This document shows, piece after piece, positions 46,811 through 55,870 of a stretch of 64,000 nt of DNA. Below the pieces are notes generated by a model. That model did no database searches. It saw only the letters and a list, made by a program, of their open reading frames with translations, and had not been told where the DNA came from. The position numbers and the translations under genes are program-made. The first letter of the stretch is position 1. The number at the start of each line of letters is the position of its first letter. The DNA lies in NCBI RefSeq assembly GCF_001676875.1, contig NZ_JYKA01000021.1, positions 25,693 to 89,692 on the forward strand. Reading direction: 5' to 3'. Source of the stretch: Chromobacterium subtsugae. Lineage in GTDB: Bacteria > Pseudomonadota > Gammaproteobacteria > Burkholderiales > Chromobacteriaceae.

Positions 46811-49800
46811 ATGAAGAAACTGAATCTCTCCGAATGGGCGCTGCACCACCAGGCGCTGGTGCGCTACCTGATGGTGATGCTGATGCTGGCCGGCGCCTGG
46901 GCCTACACCCAGCTGGGCCAGAAGGAAGACCCGGAATTCACCTTCAAGGCGATGCTGGTGCAAGCCAACTGGCCGGGCGCCACCACCTTGCAGATGGAGC
47001 AGCAGGTCACCGACAAGCTGGAGGAAAAGCTGCAGGAGATGGGCGAGATCGACTACGTGCAAAGCTATACCAAGCCGGGCGAAAGCCTGCTGGTGGTGTC
47101 GCTGCGCGAGAACGTGCCGCCCAAGAACGTGCCGCAGCTGTGGTACCAGGTGCGCAAGAAGCTGGGCGACATCGCCTACACCCTGCCCGCCGGCGCGCAA
47201 GGGCCGTTCTTCAACGACGAGTTCGGCGACACCTTCGGCAATATCTACGCCTTCAGCGGCGACGGCTTCAGCTATGAGGAGCTGCGCCGCTACGTGGAAG
47301 CCTCCAAGCAGGAACTGCTGCGCGTGCCCGACGTAGCCAAGGTGCAGGTGCTGGGCAAGCAGGAGCAACGCATCTACGTCGACCTGTCCAGCGCCAAGCT
47401 GGCCAGCCTGGGCCTCGATACCCGCGTGGTCTGGCAGGCGCTGCAGCAGCAAAATGGCATGACGCCGGCCGGCACCTTCGAAACCGCCTCCGACCGCATC
47501 TGGGTGCGCCCCAGCGGCCAGTACGGCTCGGTGGAAGCGGTCGCCGCCACGCCGGTCAGCGTCGGCGGCAAATCGTTCCGGCTGGGCGACATCGCCAGCG
47601 TCAAGCGCGGCTACATCGACCCGCCCGCCACCAGCGTGCGCTTCAACGGCCAGCCGGCGCTGGCGCTGGCCATCAGCATGAAGAGCGGCGGCGACGTGCT
47701 GAAGCTGGGCGCCAACCTCGACCAGGCCATCGCCGGCATCCAGGGCAAGCTGCCGCTGGGCGTGGAAATCCACGCGGTGTCGGACCAGCCCAAGGTGGTG
47801 CACGACGCGGTGGGCGAATTCATGCGCTCGCTGGTGGAGGCGGTGGTGATCGTGCTGGCGGTCAGCTTCTTCAGCCTGGGCCTGCGCACCGGCGTGGTGG
47901 TGGCGCTGTCCATTCCGCTGGTGCTGGCGATGACCTTCCTCGCCATGTATTGCTTCAACATCGATCTGCAGCGCATCTCGCTGGGCTCGCTGATCATCGC
48001 GCTGGGCCTCTTGGTGGACGACGCCATCATCGCGGTGGAAATGATGGCGCTGAAGCTGGAGCAAGGCTGGAACAAGTTCCAGGCCGCCACCTACGCCTAC
48101 AGCAGCACGGCCTTCCCGATGCTGACCGGCACGCTGATCACCGCCGCCACCTTCCTGCCGGTGGGCCTGGCCAAATCGATGGCCGGCGAGTACGTGTTCA
48201 GCCTGTTCGCGGTGGTCGGCATCGCGCTGGTGCTGTCGTGGATAGTCGCGGTGGTGTTCACCCCCTATCTGGGCTACAAGCTGCTGTCCAGCCATGCCCG
48301 CCACGAAGAGGTCGACGTCTACCAGAAACCGTTCTACCTGCGCTTCCGCGCGCTGCTGGGCTGGTGCCTGGACCACCGCAAGACGGTGATCGCCGCCACC
48401 CTGGCCGCCTTCGTCGTGTCCTTGTTCGCGTTCAAGCTGTTCGTCGCCCAGCAGTTCTTCCCCTCGTCCAACCGGCCTGAGCTGATGGTGGACATGTGGC
48501 TGCCGCGCGGCGCCAGCTACCACGCCACGCTGGAGCAGGTGGAAAAGATGGAAAAGCTGGCCCGCGCCGATCCCGGCGTGGCCAGCGTCACCAGCTATGT
48601 CGGCAGCGGCAGCCCGCGCTTCTACCTGCCGCTGGACCAGCAGCAGCAGCACACCAATTACGCGCAGCTGATGGTGATGACCCGCGACGAGCATGTGCGC
48701 GAAGCGGTGAAGGCGCGGCTGGAAAAGATTTTCGACAACGACTTCCCGCTGGTGCGCGGCCGCGTCACCCGGCTGGAAAACGGCCCGCCGGTCGGCTACC
48801 CGGTGCAGTTCCGCGTGATGGGCCCCGACCACGACCAGGTGCGCAAGATCGCCGACCAGGTGGAAGCGCTGGTGCGCAAGCACCCGTCCACGCTGCACGT
48901 CAACCAGAACTGGGGCGAGCAGGTGAAGGCGCTGCGCATAGACATCGACCAGGACAAGGCCGCCACGCTGGGGCTGTCGTCGCAACAGCTGTCGCAGCAG
49001 CTGCAGATGCTGATCTCCGGCAGCGCCGTCAGCGATTACCGCGAAGGCAACCAGAGCATCGCCATCGTCGGGCGCCTGAACCCCGGCGAGCAAAGAGACG
49101 TCGCCGCGCTGGGCAACCTGATGGTGCAGACCGCCAGCGGCCGCTTCGTGCCGGTATCGCAGATCGGCCATATCCGCTACGAACCGGAGGAAGGCATCAT
49201 CTGGCGCCGCAATCGCCTGCCCACCATCACCGTCAGCGCCGACGTGGTCGACGGCGTGCAGGGCGCCGACGTTTCCACCCAGCTGTCGCCGGGCATGGCC
49301 GCGCTGGAGAAGATGCTGCCGCTGGGCTACCACATCGAGGCCGGCGGCACGCTGGAGTCCAGCGGCAAGTCGCAGCAGGCGATCGCCGCCGTCGCGCCGT
49401 TGATGATTGTTGTAGTTCTGACACTCCTGATGCTGCAGCTGCAGAGCTTCCAACGCACGCTGATGGTGGTGCTGACCGCGCCGCTCGGCATGATAGGCGT
49501 CACCTTGACGCTGATCTTGTTCCGCGCGCCTTTCGGCTTCGTCGCCATGCTGGGCGTGATCGCGCTGTCCGGCATGATCATGCGCAACTCGGTGATCCTG
49601 GTGGACCAGATCGAGCATGACATCCGCGAAGGCATAGACCGCTTCGAGGCCATCATCGGTTCCACCGTGCGGCGTTTTAGGCCCATAATGCTGACGGCAT
49701 TGGCGGCCATTTTGGCAATGATTCCGTTGACCCGCAGCACGTTCTGGGGTCCGATGGCGGTGGCCATCATGGGGGGCCTGCTGGTGGCCACCGTGCTGAC

Positions 49801-49885
49801 CCTGCTGTTCCTGCCGGCCCTGTACGCCCAATGGTTCCGCGTGTCGCGCGACGAGCGGCAGCCAACACTTCCACAGCAAGAATAA
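46811..49885 (+). CDS. RND multidrug efflux pump, inner-membrane component
   Basis: 1024 residues, 12 membrane segments and two large periplasmic loops. The proton relay acidic pair is in GLLVDDAIIAVEMM (TM4), followed by FVAMLGVIALSGMIMRNSVILVDQIEH (TM10-11 region). Closest in style to the TriC/VexF-like branch rather than AcrB: KEDPEFTFKAMLVQANWPGA early and GPFFNDEFGDTFGNIYAFSG, with a shortened docking loop. Substrates cannot be deduced; triclosan, dyes or solvents are typical of that branch. Confidence 0.94.
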   Translation: MKKLNLSEWALHHQALVRYLMVMLMLAGAWAYTQLGQKEDPEFTFKAMLVQANWPGATTLQMEQQVTDKLEEKLQEMGEIDYVQSYTKPGESLLVVSLRENVPPKNVPQLWYQVRKKLGDIAYTLPAGAQGPFFNDEFGDTFGNIYAFSGDGFSYEELRRYVEASKQELLRVPDVAKVQVLGKQEQRIYVDLSSAKLASLGLDTRVVWQALQQQNGMTPAGTFETASDRIWVRPSGQYGSVEAVAATPVSVGGKSFRLGDIASVKRGYIDPPATSVRFNGQPALALAISMKSGGDVLKLGANLDQAIAGIQGKLPLGVEIHAVSDQPKVVHDAVGEFMRSLVEAVVIVLAVSFFSLGLRTGVVVALSIPLVLAMTFLAMYCFNIDLQRISLGSLIIALGLLVDDAIIAVEMMALKLEQGWNKFQAATYAYSSTAFPMLTGTLITAATFLPVGLAKSMAGEYVFSLFAVVGIALVLSWIVAVVFTPYLGYKLLSSHARHEEVDVYQKPFYLRFRALLGWCLDHRKTVIAATLAAFVVSLFAFKLFVAQQFFPSSNRPELMVDMWLPRGASYHATLEQVEKMEKLARADPGVASVTSYVGSGSPRFYLPLDQQQQHTNYAQLMVMTRDEHVREAVKARLEKIFDNDFPLVRGRVTRLENGPPVGYPVQFRVMGPDHDQVRKIADQVEALVRKHPSTLHVNQNWGEQVKALRIDIDQDKAATLGLSSQQLSQQLQMLISGSAVSDYREGNQSIAIVGRLNPGEQRDVAALGNLMVQTASGRFVPVSQIGHIRYEPEEGIIWRRNRLPTITVSADVVDGVQGADVSTQLSPGMAALEKMLPLGYHIEAGGTLESSGKSQQAIAAVAPLMIVVVLTLLMLQLQSFQRTLMVVLTAPLGMIGVTLTLILFRAPFGFVAMLGVIALSGMIMRNSVILVDQIEHDIREGIDRFEAIIGSTVRRFRPIMLTALAAILAMIPLTRSTFWGPMAVAIMGGLLVATVLTLLFLPALYAQWFRVSRDERQPTLPQQE

Positions 49886-49895
49886 CGAGCACCAG

Positions 49896-51230
49896 ATGAA
49901 GAATACCCGCCTCACCTTATTGGGCAGCCTGCTGATGCTGGGCCTCGCCGCGCCCAGCCAGGCTTTCGACCTGGTCGGCGCCTGGCAGGCCGCCCGCGAC
50001 TACAACGCCGATTTCGCCGCCGCGCGCGCGCAACGCGAAGCCGGCCAGGAAAAACGGGTGCAGGGCCGCTCGCAACTGCTGCCGCAGGTCAGCCTGAACG
50101 GCAGCTACGCGTACAACAACCCGCTGCAGCCCAACCGCATCGCCGACGCCTTCGGCAACGTGGTGGGCAACACCCCCTACGAAACCCACGGCTACACGCT
50201 GGGGCTGCAGCAGCCCTTGTTCGACGCCGGCAAATACACCGGCTACAAAAAAGGCGAGATCGGCACCCGCCTGGCCGACACCACCTTCGACGCCGCCGAA
50301 CAGCAGCTGATCCTGGACATCGCCCAGGCCTATTTCGACGTGCTGCGCGCCCAGGACACGCTGGCCGCCACCCGCGCCAGCAAGAAAACTTATCTGAACC
50401 TGCTGCAGCAGGCCAAAACCGCGTTCGAGGTCGGCACCGCCACCATCACCGACACCAACGAGGCGCAGGCCGGCTACGACGGCGCCGTCGCCCAGGAAAT
50501 CAACGACGCCAACAACCTGGAGCTGGCGCAGCACAATCTGCAGCGGCTGACCGGCCTGGAGCCCGGCGCCATCCAGACCGTGCGCGACCAGCTGCCGCTG
50601 GACCCGCCCAAGCCCGCCGGCCTGGACGCCTGGCAAGACCTGGCGCTGCGCAACAGCCTGCGCATCAGAAGCGCCGAGCAAAACCTGCAGCTGGCCGAGC
50701 AGACCGTCACCGAGAAACGCGGCAACCACCTGCCCACCGTCACCCTCAATGCCGGCTACGCCGACAATGTCAGCAACCAGTACGGCAACTATCCGCATAC
50801 CCGCGGCAGCAATGTCGGCGTCACCGTCAGCGTGCCGCTGTTCGCCGGCGGCGGCATCAATTCCCAGGTGCGCGAAGCGGTGGCGCAGCGCGAAGCCGCT
50901 CGCGATCAGCTGGAATCCACCCGCCGCCAAGTGCGGGAGGACGTGCGCAAGGCATTCCTGGGCGTGACCAACGGCGCGGCGCTGGTGCGCGCCCAGCAGC
51001 AACTGCTGCTGTCGGCCAAAAGCAAGGTGGACTCCACCCGGCTGGGCAAGGAAGTGGGCATCCGCACCAGCATCGACCTGCTGCAGGCTGAGCAGGCCTA
51101 CTACACCGCGGTCACCAGCCTGGCCAACGCCAAATACAGCTACCTCACCGCCAAGCTGGCGCTGGCCCAATCCGCCGGCCAGCTGGCGCCGCAGGTGCTG
51201 AACGAGGTCAACCAGGTCATCGTCCGCTAA
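49896..51230 (+). CDS. TolC-family outer-membrane efflux protein
   Basis: 444 residues. Signal peptide 1-23 (cleaved after SQA). Two internal repeats each with a barrel part and long coiled coils: AWQAARDYNADFAAARAQREAG, YTLGLQQPLFDAGKYTGYKKG, and in the second half GVTVSVPLFAGGGINSQVREAVAQRE. Unlike EmrC in this window it has no lipobox. Last gene of the tetR-adaptor-pump-channel operon, 10 bases after the pump gene. Confidence 0.93.
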   Translation: MKNTRLTLLGSLLMLGLAAPSQAFDLVGAWQAARDYNADFAAARAQREAGQEKRVQGRSQLLPQVSLNGSYAYNNPLQPNRIADAFGNVVGNTPYETHGYTLGLQQPLFDAGKYTGYKKGEIGTRLADTTFDAAEQQLILDIAQAYFDVLRAQDTLAATRASKKTYLNLLQQAKTAFEVGTATITDTNEAQAGYDGAVAQEINDANNLELAQHNLQRLTGLEPGAIQTVRDQLPLDPPKPAGLDAWQDLALRNSLRIRSAEQNLQLAEQTVTEKRGNHLPTVTLNAGYADNVSNQYGNYPHTRGSNVGVTVSVPLFAGGGINSQVREAVAQREAARDQLESTRRQVREDVRKAFLGVTNGAALVRAQQQLLLSAKSKVDSTRLGKEVGIRTSIDLLQAEQAYYTAVTSLANAKYSYLTAKLALAQSAGQLAPQVLNEVNQVIVR

Positions 51231-51300
51231 ACTCCGCTGCCCTCGCCGCCGCATGCCCCGCCATGCGGCGCGCCTTTCCGCTGTGCCACTCCCGCCACAA

Positions 51301-51342
51301 GTGTTTAACTTTTTATTGCATGTGTGGCTTTTTGCTAAACAC
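51301..51342. promoter_or_regulatory. Inverted repeat upstream of gabT
   Basis: GTGTTTA and TAAACAC, 7-base arms, 28 bases apart, about 100-145 bases before the gabT start in a short AT-rich patch. Possible regulator site. No nearby regulator gene points to the protein that would bind it. Confidence 0.35.
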
Positions 51343-51444
51343 GCTCATAGAATGATCCGCTAACGCGCCGGCATGCCGCCGGCCCGATACCGACAACGCC
51401 GAGGCATCGCCAGCCGATCGCCGCGCGGCCCCGAGGAGACCTCC

Positions 51445-52710
51445 ATGAGCCAGCAGCAACTGATGCAACGCAAAGCCGACGCCACCCCGCGCGGCGTGGG
51501 CGTGATGTGCGGTTTCTTCGCCGAACGGGCGAAGAACGCGGAAGTGTGGGACACCGAAGGCCGGCGCTACATCGATTTCGCCGGCGGCATCGGCGTGCTC
51601 AACACCGGCCACCTGCACCCGAAAGTGGAAGCCGCGGTGGCGGAGCAGCTGTCCCGCTTCAGCCATACCTGCTATCAGGTGGTGCCTTATGAATCGTACA
51701 TCCGCCTGGCGGAGAAGCTGAACGGGCTGACCCCGGGCCAGCACGCCAAGAAAACCGCGCTGTTCACCACCGGCGCCGAAGCGGTGGAAAACGCCGTCAA
51801 GGTGGCGCGCGCCTTCACCGGCCGCCCGGGCATCATCGCCTTCGGCGGCGCCTTCCACGGCCGCAGCCTGCTGGGCATGGCGCTCACCGGCAAAGTGGCG
51901 CCGTACAAGCTTAACTTCGGCCCCTTCCCCTCCGACATCTATCACGCGCCCTATCCCAGCGCGCTGCACGGCGTGTCGATAGCGGAATCGCTGACCGGGC
52001 TGGAGCGGCTGTTCAAGTACGATATCGATCCGGCCCGTGTCGCCGCCATCATCTACGAACCGGTGCAGGGCGAAGGCGGCTTCTACCCGGCCCCGGCGGA
52101 ATGGGTGAAAGCGCTGCGCGCGCTGTGCGACCGCCACGGCATCCTGCTGATCGCCGACGAAGTGCAATCCGGCTTCGCCCGCACCGGCAAGCTGCTGGCC
52201 AGCGAGCATTTCGACGCGGTGCCCGACCTGATCACCATGGCCAAATCGCTGGCCGGCGGCTTTACGCTGTCGGCGCTCACCGGCCGCGCCGAAGTGATGG
52301 ACGCGCCGGCGCCGGGCGGCCTGGGCGGCACCTATGCCGGCAACCCGCTGGCGGTGGCCGCGGCGCTGGCGGTATTGGATGTGATCGAAAGCGAGAAGCT
52401 GGTGGAGCGCGCCCAGCGCCTGGGCGACGCGCTGAAGGAAAAACTGAGCGGACTGAAAACCGCGGTGCCGCAAATCGCCGAAGTGCGCGGCCTGGGCGCG
52501 ATGATCGCCGTGGAATTCAACCAGCCCGGCAGCCACACGCCCGACCCTGACTTCGCCAAGAAGGTGCAACAGCACGCGCTGGCCAACGGCCTGATCCTGC
52601 TGACCTGCGGCGTCTACGCCAATGTGGTGCGCTTCCTGTTCCCGCTGACCATCGAAGACGAGATCTTCGCCGAGGCGCTGGGCAAGCTGGAAGCGGCGCT
52701 GAAAGCCTGA
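51445..52710 (+). CDS. gabT: 4-aminobutyrate (or 5-aminovalerate) aminotransferase
   Basis: 421 residues, class III PLP aminotransferase. FTTGAEAVENAVKVARAFTGR binds PLP phosphate, EPVQGEGGFYPAP and ADEVQSGFARTG carry the PLP Asp, and the Schiff-base Lys is in TMAKSLAGGF. It transfers the amino group of GABA, or of 5-aminovalerate as DavT, to 2-oxoglutarate; sequence alone does not separate them. ATG at 51445 has GAGGAGA upstream. The dehydrogenase gene follows after 75 bases with a stem-loop in between. Confidence 0.93.
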   Translation: MSQQQLMQRKADATPRGVGVMCGFFAERAKNAEVWDTEGRRYIDFAGGIGVLNTGHLHPKVEAAVAEQLSRFSHTCYQVVPYESYIRLAEKLNGLTPGQHAKKTALFTTGAEAVENAVKVARAFTGRPGIIAFGGAFHGRSLLGMALTGKVAPYKLNFGPFPSDIYHAPYPSALHGVSIAESLTGLERLFKYDIDPARVAAIIYEPVQGEGGFYPAPAEWVKALRALCDRHGILLIADEVQSGFARTGKLLASEHFDAVPDLITMAKSLAGGFTLSALTGRAEVMDAPAPGGLGGTYAGNPLAVAAALAVLDVIESEKLVERAQRLGDALKEKLSGLKTAVPQIAEVRGLGAMIAVEFNQPGSHTPDPDFAKKVQQHALANGLILLTCGVYANVVRFLFPLTIEDEIFAEALGKLEAALKA

Positions 52711-52734
52711 TCGACTGACACTATTCTCCCCTGC

Positions 52735-52764
52735 GAGCGGTCGCGCCTGATGGCGCTTCCGCTC
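52735..52764 (+). terminator. Stem-loop between gabT and gabD
   Basis: GAGCGG-TC-GCGCC-TGAT-GGCGC-TT-CCGCTC, an interrupted hairpin with small symmetric internal loops and no long T-run. It may stabilise the gabT message or reduce read-through. Confidence 0.45.
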
Positions 52765-52785
52765 GTTTGCACAAGGAACACCCCG

Positions 52786-54246
52786 ATGCTCACTCTGCAA
52801 GACGCCAAGCTGCTGCGCCAGCAATGCTATCTGGACGGCCAATGGCTGGATGCCGACAACCGCCAAGCCATCGCCGTGCAAAACCCTGCCACCGGCGAAA
52901 CCATAGGACAGGTGCCGAAAATGGGCGCAGCCGAAGCCGAGCGCGCAGTGGCCGCCGCCGCGCGCGCCTTCCCGGCCTGGAAGGCCAAGAGCGCCAAGGA
53001 GCGCGCCGCCATCCTGCGCCGCTGGTTCGACCTGATCATCGCGCACCAGCAGGATCTGGCCGTGATCCTGACCTCCGAACAAGGCAAACCTCTGGCCGAG
53101 GCCAAGGGGGAGATCGCCTACGGCGCCAGCTACATCGAGTGGTACGCCGAGGAAGCCAAGCGCGTCTATGGCGACATCGTGCCCGGCCCGGCCGGCGACC
53201 GCCGCGTGCTGGTGACCAAGGAGCCGATCGGCGTCACCGCCGCCATCACGCCGTGGAACTTCCCCAGCGCGATGATAACCCGCAAGGCCGCGCCGGCGCT
53301 GGCCGCCGGCTGCACCATGGTGGTCCGCCCGGCCAGCCAGACCCCGCTGTCGGCGCTGGCGCTGGCCGAGCTGGCCGAGCGCGCCGGCATTCCGCCCGGC
53401 GTGTTCTCCGTCATCACTGGCGGCTCCAGCGAAATCGGCGCGGTGCTGACCGGCAGCGATACGGTGAAGAAGTTCTCCTTCACCGGCTCCACCGAAGTCG
53501 GCCGCAAGCTGATCGCCCAGTGCGCCGGCACGGTGAAGAAGGTATCGATGGAGCTGGGCGGCAACGCGCCGTTCATCGTATTCGACGACGCCGACCTGGA
53601 CGCCGCGGTGGAAGGCGCGCTGATCTCCAAATACCGCAACGCCGGCCAAACCTGCGTTTGCGCCAACCGCCTCTACGTGCAGGACGGCGTCTACGACGCC
53701 TTCGCCGAAAAGTTCGCCGCCGCCGTCGCCACCTTGAAAGTCGGCAACGGCCTGGAAGCCGGCGTCAGCCAAGGTCCGCTGATCGACCAGAACGCCGTCG
53801 CCAAGGTGGAAGAGCACATCGCCGACGCTCTGGCCAAGGGCGGCAAGCTGATCGCCGGCGGCAAGCGCCACGCGCTGGGCCACACCTTCTTCGAGCCGAC
53901 GCTGATCGCCGACGTCACCAGCAATATGAAGGTGGCGCGCGAGGAAACCTTCGGCCCGCTGGCGCCGCTGTTCCGCTTCCAGACCGAGGAAGAAGCGATC
54001 CGCCTGGCCAACGACACCGAGTTCGGCCTGGCCAGCTATTTCTACGCCCGCGACGTCGGCCGCATCTTCCGCGTCGCCGAAGGCCTGGAGTACGGCATGG
54101 TGGCGGTCAACAGCGGCCTCTTGTCCAACGAGGCCGCGCCGTTCGGCGGCGTCAAACAATCCGGCCTCGGCCGCGAAGGCTCCAAGTACGGCATCGAAGA
54201 CTATCTGGAAATCAAATACGTGCTGCTGGGCGGACTGGACCGCTGA
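52786..54246 (+). CDS. gabD: Succinate (or glutarate) semialdehyde dehydrogenase
   Basis: 486 residues, aldehyde dehydrogenase superfamily. Motifs: GVTAAITPWNFPSAMITRKAAPALAAGCTM (NADP binding), FTGSTEVGRKL, the catalytic Glu in VSMELGGNAPFIVFDDAD and the catalytic Cys in NAGQTCVCANR. It oxidises the product of GabT to succinate, or glutarate semialdehyde to glutarate if it works as DavD. ATG at 52786 follows AAGGA; an upstream in-frame ATG at 52750 lies inside the stem-loop and lacks a ribosome site. Confidence 0.93.
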   Translation: MLTLQDAKLLRQQCYLDGQWLDADNRQAIAVQNPATGETIGQVPKMGAAEAERAVAAAARAFPAWKAKSAKERAAILRRWFDLIIAHQQDLAVILTSEQGKPLAEAKGEIAYGASYIEWYAEEAKRVYGDIVPGPAGDRRVLVTKEPIGVTAAITPWNFPSAMITRKAAPALAAGCTMVVRPASQTPLSALALAELAERAGIPPGVFSVITGGSSEIGAVLTGSDTVKKFSFTGSTEVGRKLIAQCAGTVKKVSMELGGNAPFIVFDDADLDAAVEGALISKYRNAGQTCVCANRLYVQDGVYDAFAEKFAAAVATLKVGNGLEAGVSQGPLIDQNAVAKVEEHIADALAKGGKLIAGGKRHALGHTFFEPTLIADVTSNMKVAREETFGPLAPLFRFQTEEEAIRLANDTEFGLASYFYARDVGRIFRVAEGLEYGMVAVNSGLLSNEAAPFGGVKQSGLGREGSKYGIEDYLEIKYVLLGGLDR

Positions 54247-54260
54247 GCGGCACGCCCCAT

Positions 54261-54296
54261 GACAAGAGCCGCCCGGCATGCCGGGCGGCTCTTGTC
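54261..54296. terminator. Bidirectional terminator between gabD and emrB
   Basis: A perfect 36-base palindrome with GACAAGAGCCGCCCGGCA as its left half, between two convergent genes. It would form a very stable hairpin on both strands; GTTT follows on the plus strand. Confidence 0.85.
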
Positions 54297-54312
54297 GTTT
54301 CGCGGTTGGCGC

Positions 54313-55860
54313 TCAATGCGCGCCGCTGGTGTCCACCTTGCCCTGCGGCGCGCCCGGCTTGGCCAGCCACACCACGCCGATCAGACCCAGGAACATCACC
54401 GCCGATCCCCAGAATATGTCATTGGCCGCCAGCATATAGGCCTGGGTGCTGATCTGACGCTCCAGCAGCTGGTAGGACTGGCTCAGGCCATACCCCATGT
54501 CCGACAGCTGATTCAAGCTGATGCGGGTGGCCGCCGAGAACGACGACACCGATTCGCCCAACTGCACGTGATGCAGGCTGGCGCGGCTGTCCCACAAGGT
54601 GCTGGCCGCCGACGCGCCGAACGCCCCCGCGGTGATGCGGGCGAAATTGGCCAGACCGGAAGCCGCGGCCAAGCGTTGCGGCGGCAGGCCGGACAGGGTC
54701 AGCGCGGTCAAAGGCACGAAGAAGGTGGCCATCGCCGCGCCCTGGATGAACTGCGGCAGCATGATGGTGGCCACGTCGGCCTGCATATTGAAGCGCGAGC
54801 GCAGGTAGCAAACGATGGCGAACACCAGGAAAGCGAAGCTGGCCAGCACGCGGGCGTCGAAGCGGCCGATGTTCTTGCCTATCGTCGGCGACAGCAGCAG
54901 CGCCAGAATGCCCACCGGCGCGCTGACAATGCCGGCCCAGGTGGCGGTGTAGCCGGCGAACTGCTGCAGCCACAGCGGCAGCAGCACCAGGTTGGCGAAG
55001 AAGATGCCGTAGCCCAGCGACAGCGCCAGCGAACCGATGGCGAAATTGCGGCTCTTGAACAAGGTCAGGTCGACGATGGGATGCTCTTCGGTGATTTCCC
55101 AGATCACGAACAAGATGAATGCGACCAGGGCCGCCAGCGCGAGCGCCACGATCTCGCCGGAACCGAACCAGTCCAGCTCCTTGCCCTTGTCCAGCATCAC
55201 CTGCAGGCAGCCGACCCAGATGATCAACAGGCCCAGGCCCATGCGGTCTATCGGCTTCTTCACCCGCGGCGACTCGTAATCGCGCAGCAGCACCCAGGTG
55301 AGCCAGGCGGCGAACAGGCCGGTAGGCACGTTGATATAGAAAATCCACGGCCAGGAGATATTGTCCGAAATCCAGCCGCCCAGAATAGGCCCCAGCACCG
55401 GCGCGATCATGGTGGTCATCGCCCACATCGCCAGCGCCATGCCGGATTTTTCCTTGGGGTAAGCCTGCAGCAGCAGGGCCTGGGACAGCGGAATCATCGG
55501 CCCCGCCACCGCGCCTTGCATGATGCGGAACAGGATCAACGACTCCAGGCTGCTGGCCATCCCGCACAGCAGCGACGCGATGACGAACAGCACCACCGAG
55601 GCCACGAACAGCCGCACCTGGCCGTAGCGCTGGGTCAGCCAGCCGGTCAGCGGCACCGCGATGGCGTTCGCCACCGCAAACGAGGTGATCACCCACGTTC
55701 CCTGGCTGGCGCTGACGCCGATATCGCCGGCGATGGAGGGAATGGATACGTTGGCGATCGTGATGTCCAGCACGTTCATGAATGTCGCCATCGCCAGCGC
55801 GATGGAGGCCAGCACCAGCCTCATGCCGGTCAGCGGCGTCGTTTGGGCAGCTGCACTCAT
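54313..55860 (-). CDS. emrB: EmrB, DHA2-family drug efflux transporter
   Basis: 515 residues, major facilitator superfamily with 14 membrane segments (EmrB/QacA type). Signature pieces: MATFMNVLDITIANVSIPSIAGDIG in TM1, LTQRYGQVRLF after TM2, RIMQGAVAGPMIPLSQALLL in TM4, the antiporter motif C region VLGPILGGWISDNISWPWIFYINVP. It exports drugs such as nalidixic acid or uncouplers with EmrA and EmrC. It is the last gene of the emr run and starts 10 bases after emrA. Confidence 0.95.
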   Translation of the reverse strand: MSAAAQTTPLTGMRLVLASIALAMATFMNVLDITIANVSIPSIAGDIGVSASQGTWVITSFAVANAIAVPLTGWLTQRYGQVRLFVASVVLFVIASLLCGMASSLESLILFRIMQGAVAGPMIPLSQALLLQAYPKEKSGMALAMWAMTTMIAPVLGPILGGWISDNISWPWIFYINVPTGLFAAWLTWVLLRDYESPRVKKPIDRMGLGLLIIWVGCLQVMLDKGKELDWFGSGEIVALALAALVAFILFVIWEITEEHPIVDLTLFKSRNFAIGSLALSLGYGIFFANLVLLPLWLQQFAGYTATWAGIVSAPVGILALLLSPTIGKNIGRFDARVLASFAFLVFAIVCYLRSRFNMQADVATIMLPQFIQGAAMATFFVPLTALTLSGLPPQRLAAASGLANFARITAGAFGASAASTLWDSRASLHHVQLGESVSSFSAATRISLNQLSDMGYGLSQSYQLLERQISTQAYMLAANDIFWGSAVMFLGLIGVVWLAKPGAPQGKVDTSGAH

Positions 55861-55870
55861 GCTTTTCTCC

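Noticed and set aside
46781..49915. A 1044-codon open frame on the minus strand
   Set aside because: Exactly opposite the RND pump gene, with His/Gln-rich low-complexity translation. Shadow of codon bias.
51313..54279. A 988-codon open frame on the minus strand
   Set aside because: Opposite gabT and gabD, both of which have intact catalytic motifs on the plus strand.
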